64,000 nt of DNA, taken from Typhlomys cinereus. Taxonomy: Eukaryota > Chordata > Mammalia > Rodentia > Platacanthomyidae. The stretch is taken from assembly GCA_023101885.1 (NCBI GenBank), contig JALPQD010000017.1, forward strand, positions 528,928 through 592,927. Direction: 5' to 3'. The notes beneath the pieces are model-generated. The model saw only the letters and a program-made list of their open reading frames with translations, was not told where the DNA came from and did no database searches. The position numbers were made by a program, and so were the translations under genes. Shown here piece after piece: positions 10,511-22,939 of this stretch (position 1 is its first letter; each line of letters starts with the position of its first letter).

Positions 10511-10670
10511 TTTATCAAATTTCCTTTGGACAACCAGATTAAAAGTGTCCTGTGCTGCTCCCAAACTGGGCCGTGACTTAATAACCTTGTGTTTATTGTC
10601 TGCATGTTTATGTGCAGGGAAAGTAAAAACTGAGAGAAAGAATGTAGGTATGTGTGGTTGGTTTGGTTTC

Positions 10671-10673
<3 letters not shown>

Positions 10674-10708
<35 letters not shown>

Positions 10709-10712
10709 ACGC
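10674..10712 (+). repeat. (TG)n microsatellite
   Basis: About 17 TG units ending in GCACGCGCAC. Confidence 0.95.
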
Positions 10713-10742
10713 GCACATGTGTATGTGAATGTACCTTATGGT

Positions 10743-10803
10743 TACACTTGGGGCCTTGCACAGGCTTGGCCAATGTTCTACCACAGAGCTGCACCCCTAG
10801 GCC
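10743..10803 (-). mobile_element. ID-like SINE relic, antisense
   Basis: GGGGCCTTGCACAGGCTTGG, then TTCTACCACAGAGCTGCACC matches the antisense of a tRNA-derived ID head (B box then A box). The TG tract to its left would be in the place of its tail. Confidence 0.55.
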
Positions 10804-10889
10804 TGAGTATATGCATAGGATTAGAAATCATGAGAGTTTTTTAATTAACCATTGGAAAGTGCTTGATGATGTACCTGCACCGGTTACTC

Positions 10890-11225
10890 TTCTCTGCTGC
10901 TGAGACACCACTCAAAGTCAAGCAACTTAATGGAGACAGGGACTTATGGTTCCAGAGGGGAGATACAGTCCCTTATGACAGAGGAAGCATGGCTGGCTGG
11001 CAGAAGCTGGAATAAGCCTACGTCATGTCCATCAAGGAGACTGAGAGCTGCAAAACTGCCAACTGCAAGAGCAGACCTCTCCTAAAAGTAAGGTCGGCCT
11101 AATCAACTTCAAGGCCCGCCCCCTGCAAGCTCCGCCTCTTAAAGGTGCCATGACCTCACCAAACAACTAAAGGTTCAAACACATGAGATTGCGGGGGACA
11201 ACTCACATTTCAAATCAGGACAATG
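10890..11225 (-). mobile_element. Old rodent interspersed repeat (antisense type)
   Basis: CTGCTGCTGAGACACCA, ACTTATGGTTCCAGAGG, AAGCATGGCTGGCTGGCAG, AGGCCCGCCCCCTGCAAGC and ACATTTCAAATCAGGACAA follow a rodent repeat I remember as TTACTATTGCTGTGA...CATTTCAAACC. Related sequence is at 23.1-23.7 and 49.1-49.5 kb. The family is uncertain. Confidence 0.5.
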
Positions 11226-12295
11226 CCCTAAGCTAAAATTACACTAAATTTTCCTTCTTGGTCAGTTTCAATACAAGAAGAGTTGGAAACATGGCCATTA
11301 TGAAGTGTGCATCCAGAAGGCCTACAAAAGAGATCAGAACAGAACTCGCAGGCACGACGCCCACAAGGAACCAGCAAGAACAGTGCAGTAAGTTCTCTCT
11401 GGGTTTCATCACGTGACTGGGAAAGGTGGGGTGCTGTACAGAACAGAGTGGCTCCAGGCGCTTCGAGCTGTGAACGGTCTGCTGGGAGTTGTGGAGATGG
11501 AATTCCGAGAGGCAGCACCAGCCTGCAGACTGAGCCCCCTACCCCCTTCTCCATACAGAAGCGCAGGGTTGCACTCCAGCGTGCGGCCCACTGAATTCAG
11601 GGCCTCGTCTTGAGCACACTCGCAAATGACAGCCACCTCACCGGGAGAATTGCTAGAAGGCCAGCCAGTGCCAGGAAAGCCTGGCACCAGATTCCTCTCC
11701 GACTCAGCGCCTAATGCCATTACACGTGGTACAACAGCTGCACGGGCGCCTCCGTGAGCCATTTGAGCATTCAGAACGGATAAAGAATTGCCATTTACTT
11801 ATGCCCAGCACTAATCCAAACACGGTCTTTCACAAAATGATCTAAGTAAAACGGCCAACTGGGCTGATAACAAAAAGTTTATAAATGAAGCTTCGGTGTG
11901 AAGTTTCTTCCTGTTGCCATATCACGCTGCTGCCACGGACGGGTCCCACGTGGAGCAGGAGAGCGCGAGCAGAGGTCCTTGTCGAGTGTCCCCAAGCTTA
12001 ATGCAGTCATTTGGTTGGCTGGCTTGCCAATGCCATCCGTTCTTCCAGTGGGTAATCTGCCTCTGAAGGGTCACACCGTCCTGTAGTCTCACCCACAGCA
12101 GACATCACGCACCTGCCCAGCAGCTACCTGGTGTCTGGCAATAATTGCACCCCCTCTTCTCTCCTCCCACAGATGCCACCGCGATCACCTTGGGAAGCTC
12201 TGCCTGATGCCGCCGGGAGCATGGTGCGTCTAAAAGGACAAAGGAAAAGGCTGTTTGGGGGGAGAGTTGGGGAAATGAGTACAGGATTCTTCCTT
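11226..12295. other. Unannotated unique sequence
   Basis: I see no gene or nameable repeat. Open frames near 11.3-11.8 kb exist on both strands and are not supported by any domain. Confidence 0.35.
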
Positions 12296-13165
12296 AAGGT
12301 TAATATACTCCAGTGGCCTTCCAGTATGATTTCTCTGACAGCCAAACTGTAAGGTTAATACACTCCAGTGGCTTTCCAGTATGATTTCTCTGAGAGCCAA
12401 ACTGTAAGGTTAATACACTCCAGTGGCTTTCCAGTGCGATTTCTCTAACAGCCAAACTGTAAGGTTAATACATTTCAGTGGCCTTCCAGTATGATTTCTC
12501 TGACAGCCAAACTGTAAGGTTAATACACTCCAGTGGCCTTCCAGTATGATTTCTCTGACAGCCAAACTGTAAGGTTAAGTGGCTTTCCAGTATGATTTCT
12601 CTGAGAGCCAAACTGTAAGGTTAATACACTCCAGTGGCTTTCCAGTGCGATTTCTCTAACAGCCAAACTGTAAGGTTAATACATTTCAGTGGCCTTCCAG
12701 TATGATTTCTCTGACAGCCAAACTGTAAGGTTAATACACTCCAGTGGCTTTCCAGTATGATTTCTCTGACAGCCAAACTGTAAGGTTAATACACTCCAGT
12801 GGCTTTCCAGTATGATTTCTCTGAGAGCCAAACTGTAAGGTTAATACACTCCAGTGGCTTTCCAGTATGATTTCTCTGAGAGCCAAACTGTAAGGTTAAT
12901 ACACTCCAGTGGCTTTCCAGTGCGATTTCTCGAACAGCCAAACTGTAAGGTTAATACATTTCAGTGGCCTTCCAGTATGATTTCTCTGACAGCCAAACTG
13001 TAAGGTTAATACACTCCAGTGGCTTTCCAGTATGATTTCTCTGAGAGCCAAACTGTAAGGTTAATACACTCCAGTGGCTTTCCAGTATGATTTCTCTGAG
13101 AGCCAAACTGTAAGGTTAATATACTTCAGTGGCCTTCCAGTGCGATTTCTCTGAGAGCCAAACTG
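12296..13165. repeat. 55-bp minisatellite, 16 copies, with higher-order structure
   Basis: Sixteen tandem units of 55 bp run from AAGGTTAATA to GCCAAACTGT. Unit starts are 12296, 12351, 12406, 12461, 12516, 12571, 12617, 12672, 12727, 12782, 12837, 12892, 12947, 13002, 13057 and 13112. The unit at 12571 is 46 bp, having lost 9 bp. Units fall into variant types. Type B has CCAGTGCGATTTCT with AACAG (12406, 12617, 12892), and each B is followed by type C with CATTTCAGTGGCC (12461, 12672, 12947). Each unit contains GCCAAACTG, an NF-I-like half site. No open frame spans the array. Confidence 0.95.
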
Positions 13166-14225
13166 CCTGAACAAAGAACTTACTGCAGAGAGGCAGATAC
13201 CTGTGATCTCAACACGCGGGGTGCTCAGGGAAGAAGACGGAAAGTCTGTGGTCATCCTGGAGCAGCACAGCAGGGCTGTGTCACCAAAGCACTAACAAGA
13301 AATAACAAGGGCGCTCAGCAGTTGCCCACAAACGGCACCGCCAAATAAACGTTTGTTTAGTTAATTAATTAAATAATTAATTAGATGAGATGCCAACACC
13401 CGATGCACAAATCCTGCAAGAAGATACTGTATGTGGGACTGGAAACAAAGGTAGGAGTTGATGGTCAGAGAGGGGAAAAGAGGACAAGCAGGAAGGAGGA
13501 AGGGCACAGAGGACGGGATCAGAGTCTTAGCGTTTTCCTCTTTTGGAAGGACACAAGCCTTTGAGTAGCATTATCAGCATTTAATTCTCCATTAACTTAA
13601 TATGGAGATTTTTAAATTTTGTGTATTTCTCAGAATATTCAGGAAATCCTTCAGCCCACAGAAAGCACATGAGTTTGTTTCATTACCTGTGAGTTCGCTT
13701 TCAATGTGATTTCAGATAATGAGGTCATGTAGTGCTCGCGTCCATGGTGTACAGAGAAATCCAGGCCCAGCCACGGTCTAGGAACATGGGGCCCGCAGAA
13801 GAGGAGCCTGGGAAACTTACATCCACGAGGTGTGGGCTCGGGGCCAGGGTGCAGTCCCCTTTCCAGATTTTGAAGCACCAGAAATCTCTTACACACAAAA
13901 TGACCAACTAAAATTAACTTTTAAAAAATGCGTTTGATCTCTAGTTGAAGCTCAATTGGAGGCCATTTATTTAATCCACAGCCTTCAATTTATTGGTGGG
14001 AAAAAACAAACACCAGAGATTCCAAAGAAGCCAAGAGACCTGTGCGGGGTGGTCCCCCACCTTGTTCATTGCTGGTCAGGTGTGGAACCCAGATCTTCAG
14101 TGGCAGGAGAGGCCAGGCCTCTTTCTGTGCACAGTATAAGAATGCAATGATGTGCTCACCTACCATTGGAGAACTCTGAGGAGGCAGAGGGGTTAAACAC
14201 CACATTCCAAAGCCACATTAGCTGC
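13166..14225. other. Unannotated unique sequence
   Basis: A TTAATTAATTAA-rich patch lies at 13357-13384. I see no gene. The remaining sequence has no repeat I can name. Confidence 0.35.
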
Positions 14226-14672
14226 ACAGTCCAGTAGAAGAAGCACAAGAGACGTTGTGACATCGCTGCGCAGTCTTGGGCAAGATCTCCTCTTACCAAG
14301 CCTGAAACATCGCCTTTGTCACAGTTGGTCTGCATGCTGCGAATGGATTCATGATCAAAGAGTCACAGGAACAGCAGGATGTTATTCTTTCTCGTCCAGT
14401 TCGGCAGAAATCAAGGTCCGTGCCACATCCACGGGGACTGCTGAGAGGGGCAAGCCTCAGTTGCCAGAGAGCCAGCCTGTCACATGCTGAAGAACGCCAA
14501 CTTTCCGAACCATCTTCCCCCAGTTTATTCACCTCCCAGGGACCCTCCCACATCAGCCAGACAATCTCCTGCAAGTTTGCTCAACGGCTTGCTTAACCGC
14601 TGATTTTTCACAAATGTATCCACAGATCAGCTTCCACATGTCAGGTTGACACCTGTATATAACTAGCACAGT
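14226..14672 (-). mobile_element. Probable old rodent interspersed repeat
   Basis: The end TGTCAGGTTGACACCTGTAT then AACTAGCACA is a typical terminal segment of rodent repeats seen also at 23.7 and 62.8 kb. The left boundary is a guess. Confidence 0.35.
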
Positions 14673-14716
14673 CTTCACAAAGGACAAAAATAGATAACAT
14701 ACAGATTTAAAAAAAT

Positions 14717-15062
14717 GGACTAGGGAACATATTGCATTCAATCAAGTGCATGTCATGCAAACACAAAGACCTGAGTTCAATCCCCAGCACCCAAGTTAAA
14801 AGCTGGACATGCTGGCACGTGCTCTGATCTCAAGGTGGAGCCAGCAGGATGCTTTAGGCTTGCTGATGCCAGTCTCATACCATGAGGTCCGGCCCAGTGA
14901 GAGACCCGATTCAAAATACCAAAGTGGACAAGCGCCTGAGATGTGCCGGTCTAGGTTGTCCACTGGCGTCTACCTGTGTGCATACACAGGTGAACACACT
15001 TATGTGCACGCACACACACACACTCACTCACACACACACACATGCACAAAGAAGCAAACAAA
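14717..15062 (+). mobile_element. Long B3-like SINE
   Basis: TGTCATGCAAACACAAAGAC, GAGTTCAATCCCCAGCACCC, AAAAGCTGGACATGCTGGCA, CCAGTGAGAGACCC and GGTTGTCCACTGGCGTCTAC give the order of a long rodent B2-superfamily SINE. It ends in a CA-rich tail at 15006-15046. The antisense, split copy at 8275-8795 is the same family. Confidence 0.7.
15006..15046 (+). repeat. (CA)n microsatellite in SINE tail
   Basis: Interrupted CA/CACT repeat at the end of the long SINE. Confidence 0.9.
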
Positions 15063-16446
15063 GCAATGTATGCAACCACATGTCACACAGTAAGCAGGAT
15101 ATAAAGCAATTATATTTGCTATTATAATTGCTGTGCAATAGAGACATTTGTGAATGAACCATGGGATTTCTTTTGCAATTTTTTTTGCTTACTGATAATG
15201 CTATTATGGATCGATAATTGGGAAAACGTAAGGGGAAAATGAACAGGATTTCCCACACTCCTCCTCCCTCAAAACAGCCACTGGGAACTGGTTGACGTGT
15301 TTTCCCAGGAGTGACGTAGGGGGTGCATTTTCTTGTGCCTGGTAACCTTCCCATAGCACTCCATTTGGAATAAAAATTGGCAGGAATGTAATCTGTTCTA
15401 AAACCAATTTCTTGTTTGTTTTGTATTTTAGGGGGTGGTGGGAGGAGAGACATTATACACAGATATAAACTCTGTCAATACAAACATGATCATATCTTAA
15501 AAATCATATTTTCATCTTTATTTACAGTCAGAACTGTAGAGTGCTCTGTGATCCTTTGAAAAAGTCCCGTGCAATATCTTCCGGGATGCTCTTCAGAGCC
15601 CGGGTCGCTAAGTGCTATTGCAACACACGTTTTACAGATGAGGAAAGAGAATCGGAAGAGTTGGATGATTTATTCTAGGTCTTTTGGGTTTTGAGTTTGG
15701 ATGGTAGCCTAGGATGTCTGACTCAAAGCTGGTACCTCTCTGCTAATTATCCTTACCAAGGAGAACTCTGTCTAATTAGGCTTAATAATCTGCACAGCCT
15801 CAAAGATATATTAGGAAGGAGCGCTTTGAGCCAGCCAAAATACAGAAAGGTAAGGCGAATGTCTGCTTCTACTGCAAAGCACGTACCTTCTCTGAGCTTA
15901 AGGTTTGCTTGTTTGTCTAAGAAGGTAAGCCCTGGAGGAAAGACTCCTTAGACTCAATTCTGTACTTTTCAGGCATAAAACAATATAAAACAATATGGAT
16001 CTTTCTTACTCGTGGAAGAAATAAATCCCCTCTAAGACACTAAGAACTGCCTAGAGACCCCCCACTCCTCCTACCAATGTCAAAGATCCCTTGTCTGGCC
16101 TGGGCTGAGACCACCTTTGTCCCCAGGGACAAGAATTGCTTTTGAGAATCTACAGCACTTGGCAGAGAATACTCAACCACATATGCGTATCTCAGGTGCG
16201 TTCCAAATGTGCATGTCTTGTACGGTTTCACCAGTCGGCTCCCGATGACTGTTTTATGATGTGTTACCTCATTCCTAACTAGATGTCAAGTTAGATTTTT
16301 CGGAACACATTACTTTTTGGGTGAGATTTTAGGAGAGACTCTTAGAGACTGAGTAACATGGACTTTTGGGGAGCTATGAAGGAAAGAATGGCTGAATTTG
16401 CCTGGATTCTCTGGATCTTAATGTGACAGACTGAACTGTGGGTGAG

Positions 16447-16447
<1 letters not shown>
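15063..16447. other. Unannotated unique sequence
   Basis: I see no gene or nameable repeat. Confidence 0.35.
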
Positions 16448-16494
<47 letters not shown>

Positions 16495-16497
16495 TCT
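16448..16497 (+). repeat. (TG)n microsatellite
   Basis: About 24 TG units with one TA interruption near the end. Confidence 0.95.
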
Positions 16498-17929
16498 CAC
16501 ATACCTGCAGAGGTGAGAAGACAATGACATTTGCCCACTCAATCACATTCTGCTTTCATTCTCCTAAGACAATTGCTCACTGAACTTGAAGCTCACCGAA
16601 TTTTGGCAAGACTGTCAGGCCAGAGCGCCTGGGATCCCCTTGCCTCTTCCTCCTCAGGCACAAGATGCCATCCCCAGCTAACTCAGACCCTTGTGTGTGC
16701 GTGGCAAGCGGCTCACCAGCTGGGCATCTCCTTGTTGCTCGGCTGAACTCTTAACCTGAGAAACGCATGCGTTGTGCTCACCAGTGCCCAGCACGGCCAA
16801 CCATGTCAGCTCCGGCCGCAGCCCCGCTAGACACAGACGACGGATGCAGCTCACACCTTCCCAGGCTTCAGACTCTGCGAACCTCAGCCCAAAGCAGCTT
16901 CTCCCCAGCAGGATGCCCCAAGAAAAGAGGACAGGACCGGATGTGATGCTGCAAAGAGAAGTCAGGGTTACAGCTGGTTTCCTGGTAAAAACACAAGGCC
17001 CTTCCTCTGAACACACCCACATCCAGGCGTGGTACCCACTCGAAGAAGATGCTCTCTTAAGTCACAGGCTTAGCGGAATTAACATGGCTTTTCCTTGCGA
17101 TTTGTCTCTGCTCTCAGTTTTCAAGGCCGGCTTGCTAGACAACACATCTTCCCATCATCTCCTTACATAGGTTCGCTTGTCTTACCAGGCCACAATAAAA
17201 ATGCCACCCATCTCTTTGCCACCAATCCAAGGCCTTGGCATTCTTTAAATCACAAAACCAAGCACGCCTCCCCCAGGAGGTCTTTCTGGTAGGAGCACTG
17301 ACCCGTGACCTTTATCTTGACCGATGTCCTTTATTACTCAGCTCTGTATCGTGGAGCTCATCAGCTCAGCCAGGATGTAACTTCCTTCTGAACTCGGTCA
17401 TGCAGTCACTCTGCACATGTGTGGAGACATAGAGGATGTGGGAGAGAGCATTGGCAAAAAATCAGGCATAGTCCCTGCAGTGTGTCTAGACTGAGATCTC
17501 TGTGACCCTCTGTCTCCTCCTCTACAGACTGGAAAATAGGACCATCCTTGCTTTGTAAGGTAGGTGAAGAATTTTAAGGGTGTTTTTCAGGTGGCCTGTC
17601 TAGACAGGTCTTGCATCAGCTAGCCATTGTTCCCCACTCTTCTGCGGGTGCGTATGAATAAACACCCTGTCCGCCAAAGAATGGGATTGGAGGGTGGGGG
17701 TCACACCTGTGCTTGCATAATTAACTCCTGCCTGAAATGCTCATGAGCACAGAGAAAAGCGGGGTGCAGATCCGCGTACTGCCGGCCTAGGTGTACAGAC
17801 CCCAAGGAATGACGATTTGATTCCAGTGGTGCTGACTGAAATCTATGAAGTTAGTAAGTAACCACATACACCGTGCCTCCAAAGAGTCCTTTAGTGGTTT
17901 TCTGCCGTGCCCACCACAGAAGGGTTCAA
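16498..17929. other. Unannotated unique sequence
   Basis: Repeat-poor. Open frames of up to 132 codons (16772-17170, plus) are not supported by any domain or codon pattern. Confidence 0.35.
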
Positions 17930-18100
17930 TTTGGCAGTGTTATTAAGCAAGTAAATGGATTTTTAGATATTTAACTTCTAATCATATGTGAACTTCAGGA
18001 AGCTAAATGCTCCAATGACACCGCTAAATACCTCTTTGTTGCAAAGCCATGGTTTGACTTCTGAGGCAGGGTCGAGGGCCCACATTCAACCCCATTAGTT
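17930..18100. promoter_or_regulatory. Candidate conserved non-coding element
   Basis: Repeat-free, AT-rich and dense in homeodomain-type cores (ATTAAG, TTCTAATCATATG, GCTAAATG). This is a call on texture only, since conservation cannot be seen from one sequence. Confidence 0.2.
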
Positions 18101-20269
18101 CATATTTTGTCCAAAATGCAGTTTATATTGAAGCCAGCAAATTAGGTCCCCTGAACATAAACCTCACAGAAGGAAAGCAAGTAGAGCATGAATCAAAAAG
18201 GTTTTAGACAGCAGTTAGCTATTAGTAACATATAAATTAAGTGTAAAATCAAAGTTGGGGGGAGGCAGCAAGTTTAGTAGTTAGGGTCTCAGTATAACCG
18301 ACCCCATCATGCTGAGCACACACAGTAGTGATGATAGCAATACACAGCAGCACAAATTCTTTCCTCGTATTGTTGGCACATGCCAGAAATTTGGAGACAG
18401 TTTTCTCGTCTTTCACTCACTGTCACTGCCTGGCCAGACATCACAAGCTACGGACCTGCACTGCGCTTGCCGAACGAGTGGGTGACTGATTCATGCTTAA
18501 GCCACAAGTGTGAGTTTCTGACCACGGGCAATCTGTGTCAACAAACTTGCACAACTCTGCCTGAGTCATGCTAATTAGGTTGTGAGTGTTGCTATTTAAA
18601 GTTATTTAATCCCCCCCTGGAGTTATATGAGGTGGGGTCTAGTCCAGAGCTTTCAAACAGCATTTGAGAACTCACACGTGAAAACAGTTGTTTTCCTACA
18701 TATTTAGGGGAGGTTAGTATTGCTACAACGTCACAAGGATAGGGACTCTTCCCAGCTCTACAGTCAACTGGTTACATTTGTATCGAGACACTTGAGAGAA
18801 GGGAATTTGGAGCAAACAGGCCAGGAGAATTCACTGCTCTTCACACCAGAACTATTACACTCATATATAGGCAAAACTCATGGTATATGATTGAAACACG
18901 ATGCAGCATATTCCTGAGATTCCACTTCTCCAGCAGGGTGATGTTAGTCTTACAAAATAATCTGTCAAGAAAGCTGCGTAATCCAAGAACACTCGCGCCT
19001 TACAATGGCCCATAAATGCTTTTTGTAAGAGCTCCAAAAAATGTGCACAACCCGTACACTGCATTTCTGTTTTCTATTTTTGTGTCTTTAAAAAAAAGTA
19101 AAATTAGCCATTGGATTGATCCCTCCCCCCCCCAACCCCCCTTTGACAATTTGTGAAACAAAGAAGTTCACTCCAAGGCTGAAAGTTTGCATGCCAAGTT
19201 TTTGCCTGGAACTCATTTTTATGGCTGAGTTAAAAAGCCCCTGAAAAGGGAAGGTTTCACATGGAAATGCTGACTCGGCTGTGCCCACAGTGGCAAGAAG
19301 GGAGGTGCCACCCTGCCTGTTTGTACCTCACTTGCTTAATTGTCGCTTTAGAGGAGGAATCTGGCTGCCTTGCCCTGGGCATGTCACCCTGCTTAACCCC
19401 ATCTGTCTTATTCACTAGGAGGACTATGTGGGGCTTACAAACAAGCTAGCATTCAGCTCTGCTGTAAAATGAAGCCCATAACTCATGGTAGGAAAGGAGA
19501 AGTCTATTTCTTCACTTTTTGTAGAGTTTTTCCAGCCCAAAGATCTCCCTTTTTCCTAGACTTACCTGCAGAAAGTCATAAACGGGAGAGTTTCCCCATT
19601 CATAGTTCCTTAAATCTTGGAGGTTTTTTGGACAATTGTCTGCTGGTAAGACTTGAAAGGCTCATGATGAGCTGTCTGTGTAATGATAATCGGACACAAG
19701 GATGGATGTGACCCAATCAGACTATGAGCCTGCATTCTCCACAAAGGTTTAAAATGGCGATCTCACAAAACACTCTTGCTGTTAAAGAAGAACGACCCCA
19801 AGGGGGAAGCTTTTAAAGAAAAGCAAGATCTTTTCATTGCTATCTCCTGAGGAATGTTGCTTAGAAAGCACCCAGCTCACTCAAAAGGGGCTGAGTCTTA
19901 GCGGCCCCACCCAGCTGACCTTCTGAAATGGCTACATCAATAATAATTACTGCTTCATGTGAAGAAGACCCTTGTCAGTGCTCCCACGATATAACAGTTG
20001 ACGATATACCTAGATGTGATTTGGGCAGCTCTGTGTTCTAATGATGCCTCTTGATTCAATGAAGCCACCCAGTAGAGTCCTTCATCTATAGGGTGCATTG
20101 TGACTTTGGCCATTATGCTACAGCTTCTCCATTAGAGTTCACAAAAGTGTCATGCTTTACAAAGGAATAAATAAATAAAAAGGGAAAAACTTGGTTCTTT
20201 TAAAAAAATAATTCCCCCTAGCAAGTCTTTAGTCCATTAAATAAAAGAAGGAGAAACGCAGTTTTTTCT
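18101..20269. other. Unannotated, repeat-poor sequence
   Basis: No SINE, LINE or microsatellite that I can name in over 2 kb, which is unusual here. A C-run lies at 19125-19140. I see no gene. Confidence 0.4.
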
Positions 20270-20700
20270 GAACTTCAGCGTTTTGCAGCTTGGGTTTGAT
20301 TTCCACCTTAAAATCTTTACCTGGCCATGATCTGTTGTTCCATTACTGGAGGGCAAAAATGGGAGGAATTGTCTGGGCTAAATTGCAATTAGGCAGCCCT
20401 GAGTGCGGCTGGCACCAGTTAACTGGGGATATCGGAGTGAAAAGGCCCGTAATCAGCCTTCGGTCATGTAGAACAATGCATAAAATTAAATTGACATTAA
20501 TGAATAATTGTGTAATGAAAATGGAAGAGGAGAGTTAATTGCATGTTACAGTGAGTGTAATGCCTAGATAACCTTGCATTTAATGCTATTCTTAGCCTTG
20601 CTGCCAAGACTGCTACAGAACGTCTCTCAGCAGGAAGTCATTAAAGCTGTGAGTAGATAATGCAAGCTCAGTGAAACCTAAGTGGTAACAATATAACAAG
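20270..20700. promoter_or_regulatory. Candidate conserved non-coding element, homeodomain-motif rich
   Basis: Repeat-free. Motifs include GCAATTAGG, CGTAATCAGCC, ACAATG (SOX-like) near 20474, the cluster TTAATGAATAATTGTGTAAT from 20497, and TTAATTGCAT (octamer-like) at 20535-20544. Both the density of TAAT cores and the absence of decay-type low complexity fit a developmental enhancer. No experimental or comparative support is available from the window. Confidence 0.3.
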
Positions 20701-20720
20701 AGTTTCTTTCAGACCTTAGT

Positions 20721-20766
20721 GGGGTTTTTTTTGGGGGGGGAGAGAGGAGAGAGGGTGGGGGGGCAT
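20721..20766 (+). repeat. G-rich tract
   Basis: GGGG, a T-run, eight G's, GA repeats, and seven or more G's. Confidence 0.8.
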
Positions 20767-21954
20767 GTTGAGGTAATTTGTACACATCTGAATGAAAACA
20801 GGAAACTCAAAGTCATGGCTTTGCCGTGAGTCCAGTCCCACAGCTTCCCGAGTATTGTGGAGACCAAGGTCACCCCCTATAATCAAAGACAAGTCGAACC
20901 ACTAGGGCTTGCTGGGCAGTGGGCACCAGTGACCCACCAGTGTCAACTTAGTTTTGCTAATCACTTACGGTGCCCAGTCAGCAGAGGGTCGATCTCAGAC
21001 TTCAAAGACCTGGAGACGGTGTCTACACCACCAGCTCAAACAGATCCTGATTTCAGGAGCCTTTACAACCACTCGACACCTACATTTAAAGCTCTGTGCA
21101 CTTTGACCCCAGCAAACGATAAGGTCATCCTGGATCCAAGGCATCCCCTGGGAGAAGAGGGATCTCAAACTTTGCAGAAAGAAAACATTTTCCCCCCTTA
21201 AAGTTTCTTTTAATTCTAGATGATTGAAACTCGAAGTCATTGTCAGCTATTAAAAGTTCTTACTTAATTTTTTCAGCCAGAGTCCACTCCAACAAAAGAG
21301 GACCTCTTTAGTCTAAAAGACATGAGGTAGCAGCATGCTCTACTCAATGCAATGTCATTCCCCCCTTGTGCCGCCCCTTGCCCTCGCGCAATGTACTCAT
21401 GTTGTGCACATGCTTAGAAACACCAGGTGAAAATCCTCCTGACTTGAAAGAAGTGGGCAAATCTAAATATCTGTCATTTTTCAAGTTCTCAAAATGTGTT
21501 TAAATGACATTTGGAGAACCTGCAAGTGCCATAGGCAGCTGCAAAGATTTATTCGAAGGGGATTCTCATTTCTTCTCGGTCTCATATTTCTCTTCTGCAA
21601 GTGCAGATATCAGTGCATATTTCACCTGAAGTGATTTTTTGATTGAGGAATTATTTCTTCCTTGGGCTTCACTTTGTTTGTTCCTTTTGGGTTTTCACGA
21701 GCATTTGTCTTGCAGAATGGACCCTCGGTGCTACTGGATGGAAGGCTTTTGGACCAGTCTTCTGCTTCCAAGTTTCGATTTTGCTGGTCTGGGAGGGAAG
21801 TCTAGTAGAACTTACATTCCTAGCCCAATAAAAACTGATTCTTCCATTAGGAAATTCTCAGAAACTTCCTCCAGAAAATGATAACCATCCCAGAGTCTAG
21901 ACTTCGGAAAATTTGTCTACAGTACAATACGTAGCACCAAACTTACTCAATGTG
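20767..21954. other. Unannotated, repeat-poor sequence
   Basis: Part of it (about 21440-21660) is AT-rich and repeat-free, with TAAATGACATTTGG and TTTGATTGAGGAATTATTTC, and might be another regulatory block. I see no gene. Confidence 0.3.
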
Positions 21955-22269
21955 CTAGTTAGATGTGTAGGTGTCAGCTTGTCCATTGAAGACTAAGCTC
22001 TAGGCACACTTGTAAATACTTAGTAGTTAAGGCCCGCCCTGAACCAGCCTGCAGGAGACTGGCTGGCTCGTGTTGGTTTTCCCACATGAATCAAACTACT
22101 CTCTGGGCAGGTGGATGAGATGGGAAGACTGGTTTGGTGCTTCGGCATTCTTCAGCACACTCTGTTGGTCTTTCTGTCTGGCAACTGAGGTTTGCCCTTC
22201 CCTTAGCAATCCCTATGGATGTGGTGTAGCTAGTTCTTTTGGCTCCTGGTATTAATAGGAGCTCTCCTG
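21955..22269 (+). mobile_element. Old rodent interspersed repeat
   Basis: GGTGTCAGCTTGTCCATTGA, AGTAGTTAAGGCCCGCCCTG and CTGCAGGAGACTGGCTGGC follow the same order as 22.95-23.1 kb and 60.7-61.0 kb. It belongs to a family I place only loosely as a rodent non-autonomous element. Confidence 0.45.
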
Positions 22270-22600
22270 CTGTCATAGTTAGATATAGGCATCAACCTGA
22301 CAACTGAGGGCTTTAGCTCTGGGCACATTTGTAGAGAATTAGCAGTTGAGCTAAGACTAGAGCTTGTTACCAAGTGGCAGGTTTAGAGTTCCTGCAAAGG
22401 AAAGGTGATGTTTTTAGCTTGACAGGCCAAACCTAGAGTGTTGTGGAGATGCCAGAACCACTCGATGTGCGCTGAGAACAGCTGCGAGTGCAGATTCAGT
22501 TTGGTCCAGAGAAACACAGCTTGTACAACTTTGAGCTGTGAAGAGGGACTGGGATTTCCCAGCATCTTTGAGCCACCGTGACTTCAGGATGAACAAAAGA
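22270..22600 (+). mobile_element. Old rodent interspersed repeat, second copy in tandem
   Basis: TAGTTAGATATAGGCATCAA, CTGACAACTGAGGG and TTTGTAGAGAATTAGCAGTT repeat the start of the neighbouring copy, so two related repeats lie head to tail. Confidence 0.45.
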
Positions 22601-22939
22601 AGATGGACATTGAACTACAGGATGCAGTGTCTGACTTGCTGGACTTCAGTGATCATTTAATATATTCTTATTGTGTCATGATGCCTCCATTTTGATGCTT
22701 CATCTCTGTTGAATATTTAGCTTATTTTCACTCGATAGGCTCTACATTTAAAAGACTCTGAGCTTTTGGTGGAACTGAAGTTTCAACAAAAGAACATTTT
22801 AAAATTTGCCTATGAGACCTTTTAGGGTTTTAGAATTAATAAAATTAAATGTATTTATATTATAAGATAAATTTAACATCTGTGGGGACAAGGATTGAAA
22901 GCTACAAATAAAAATGGTACGCTCGTATCTCAAGTTGAC
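22601..22939. other. Unannotated AT-rich sequence
   Basis: I see no gene or clear repeat. Confidence 0.35.
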
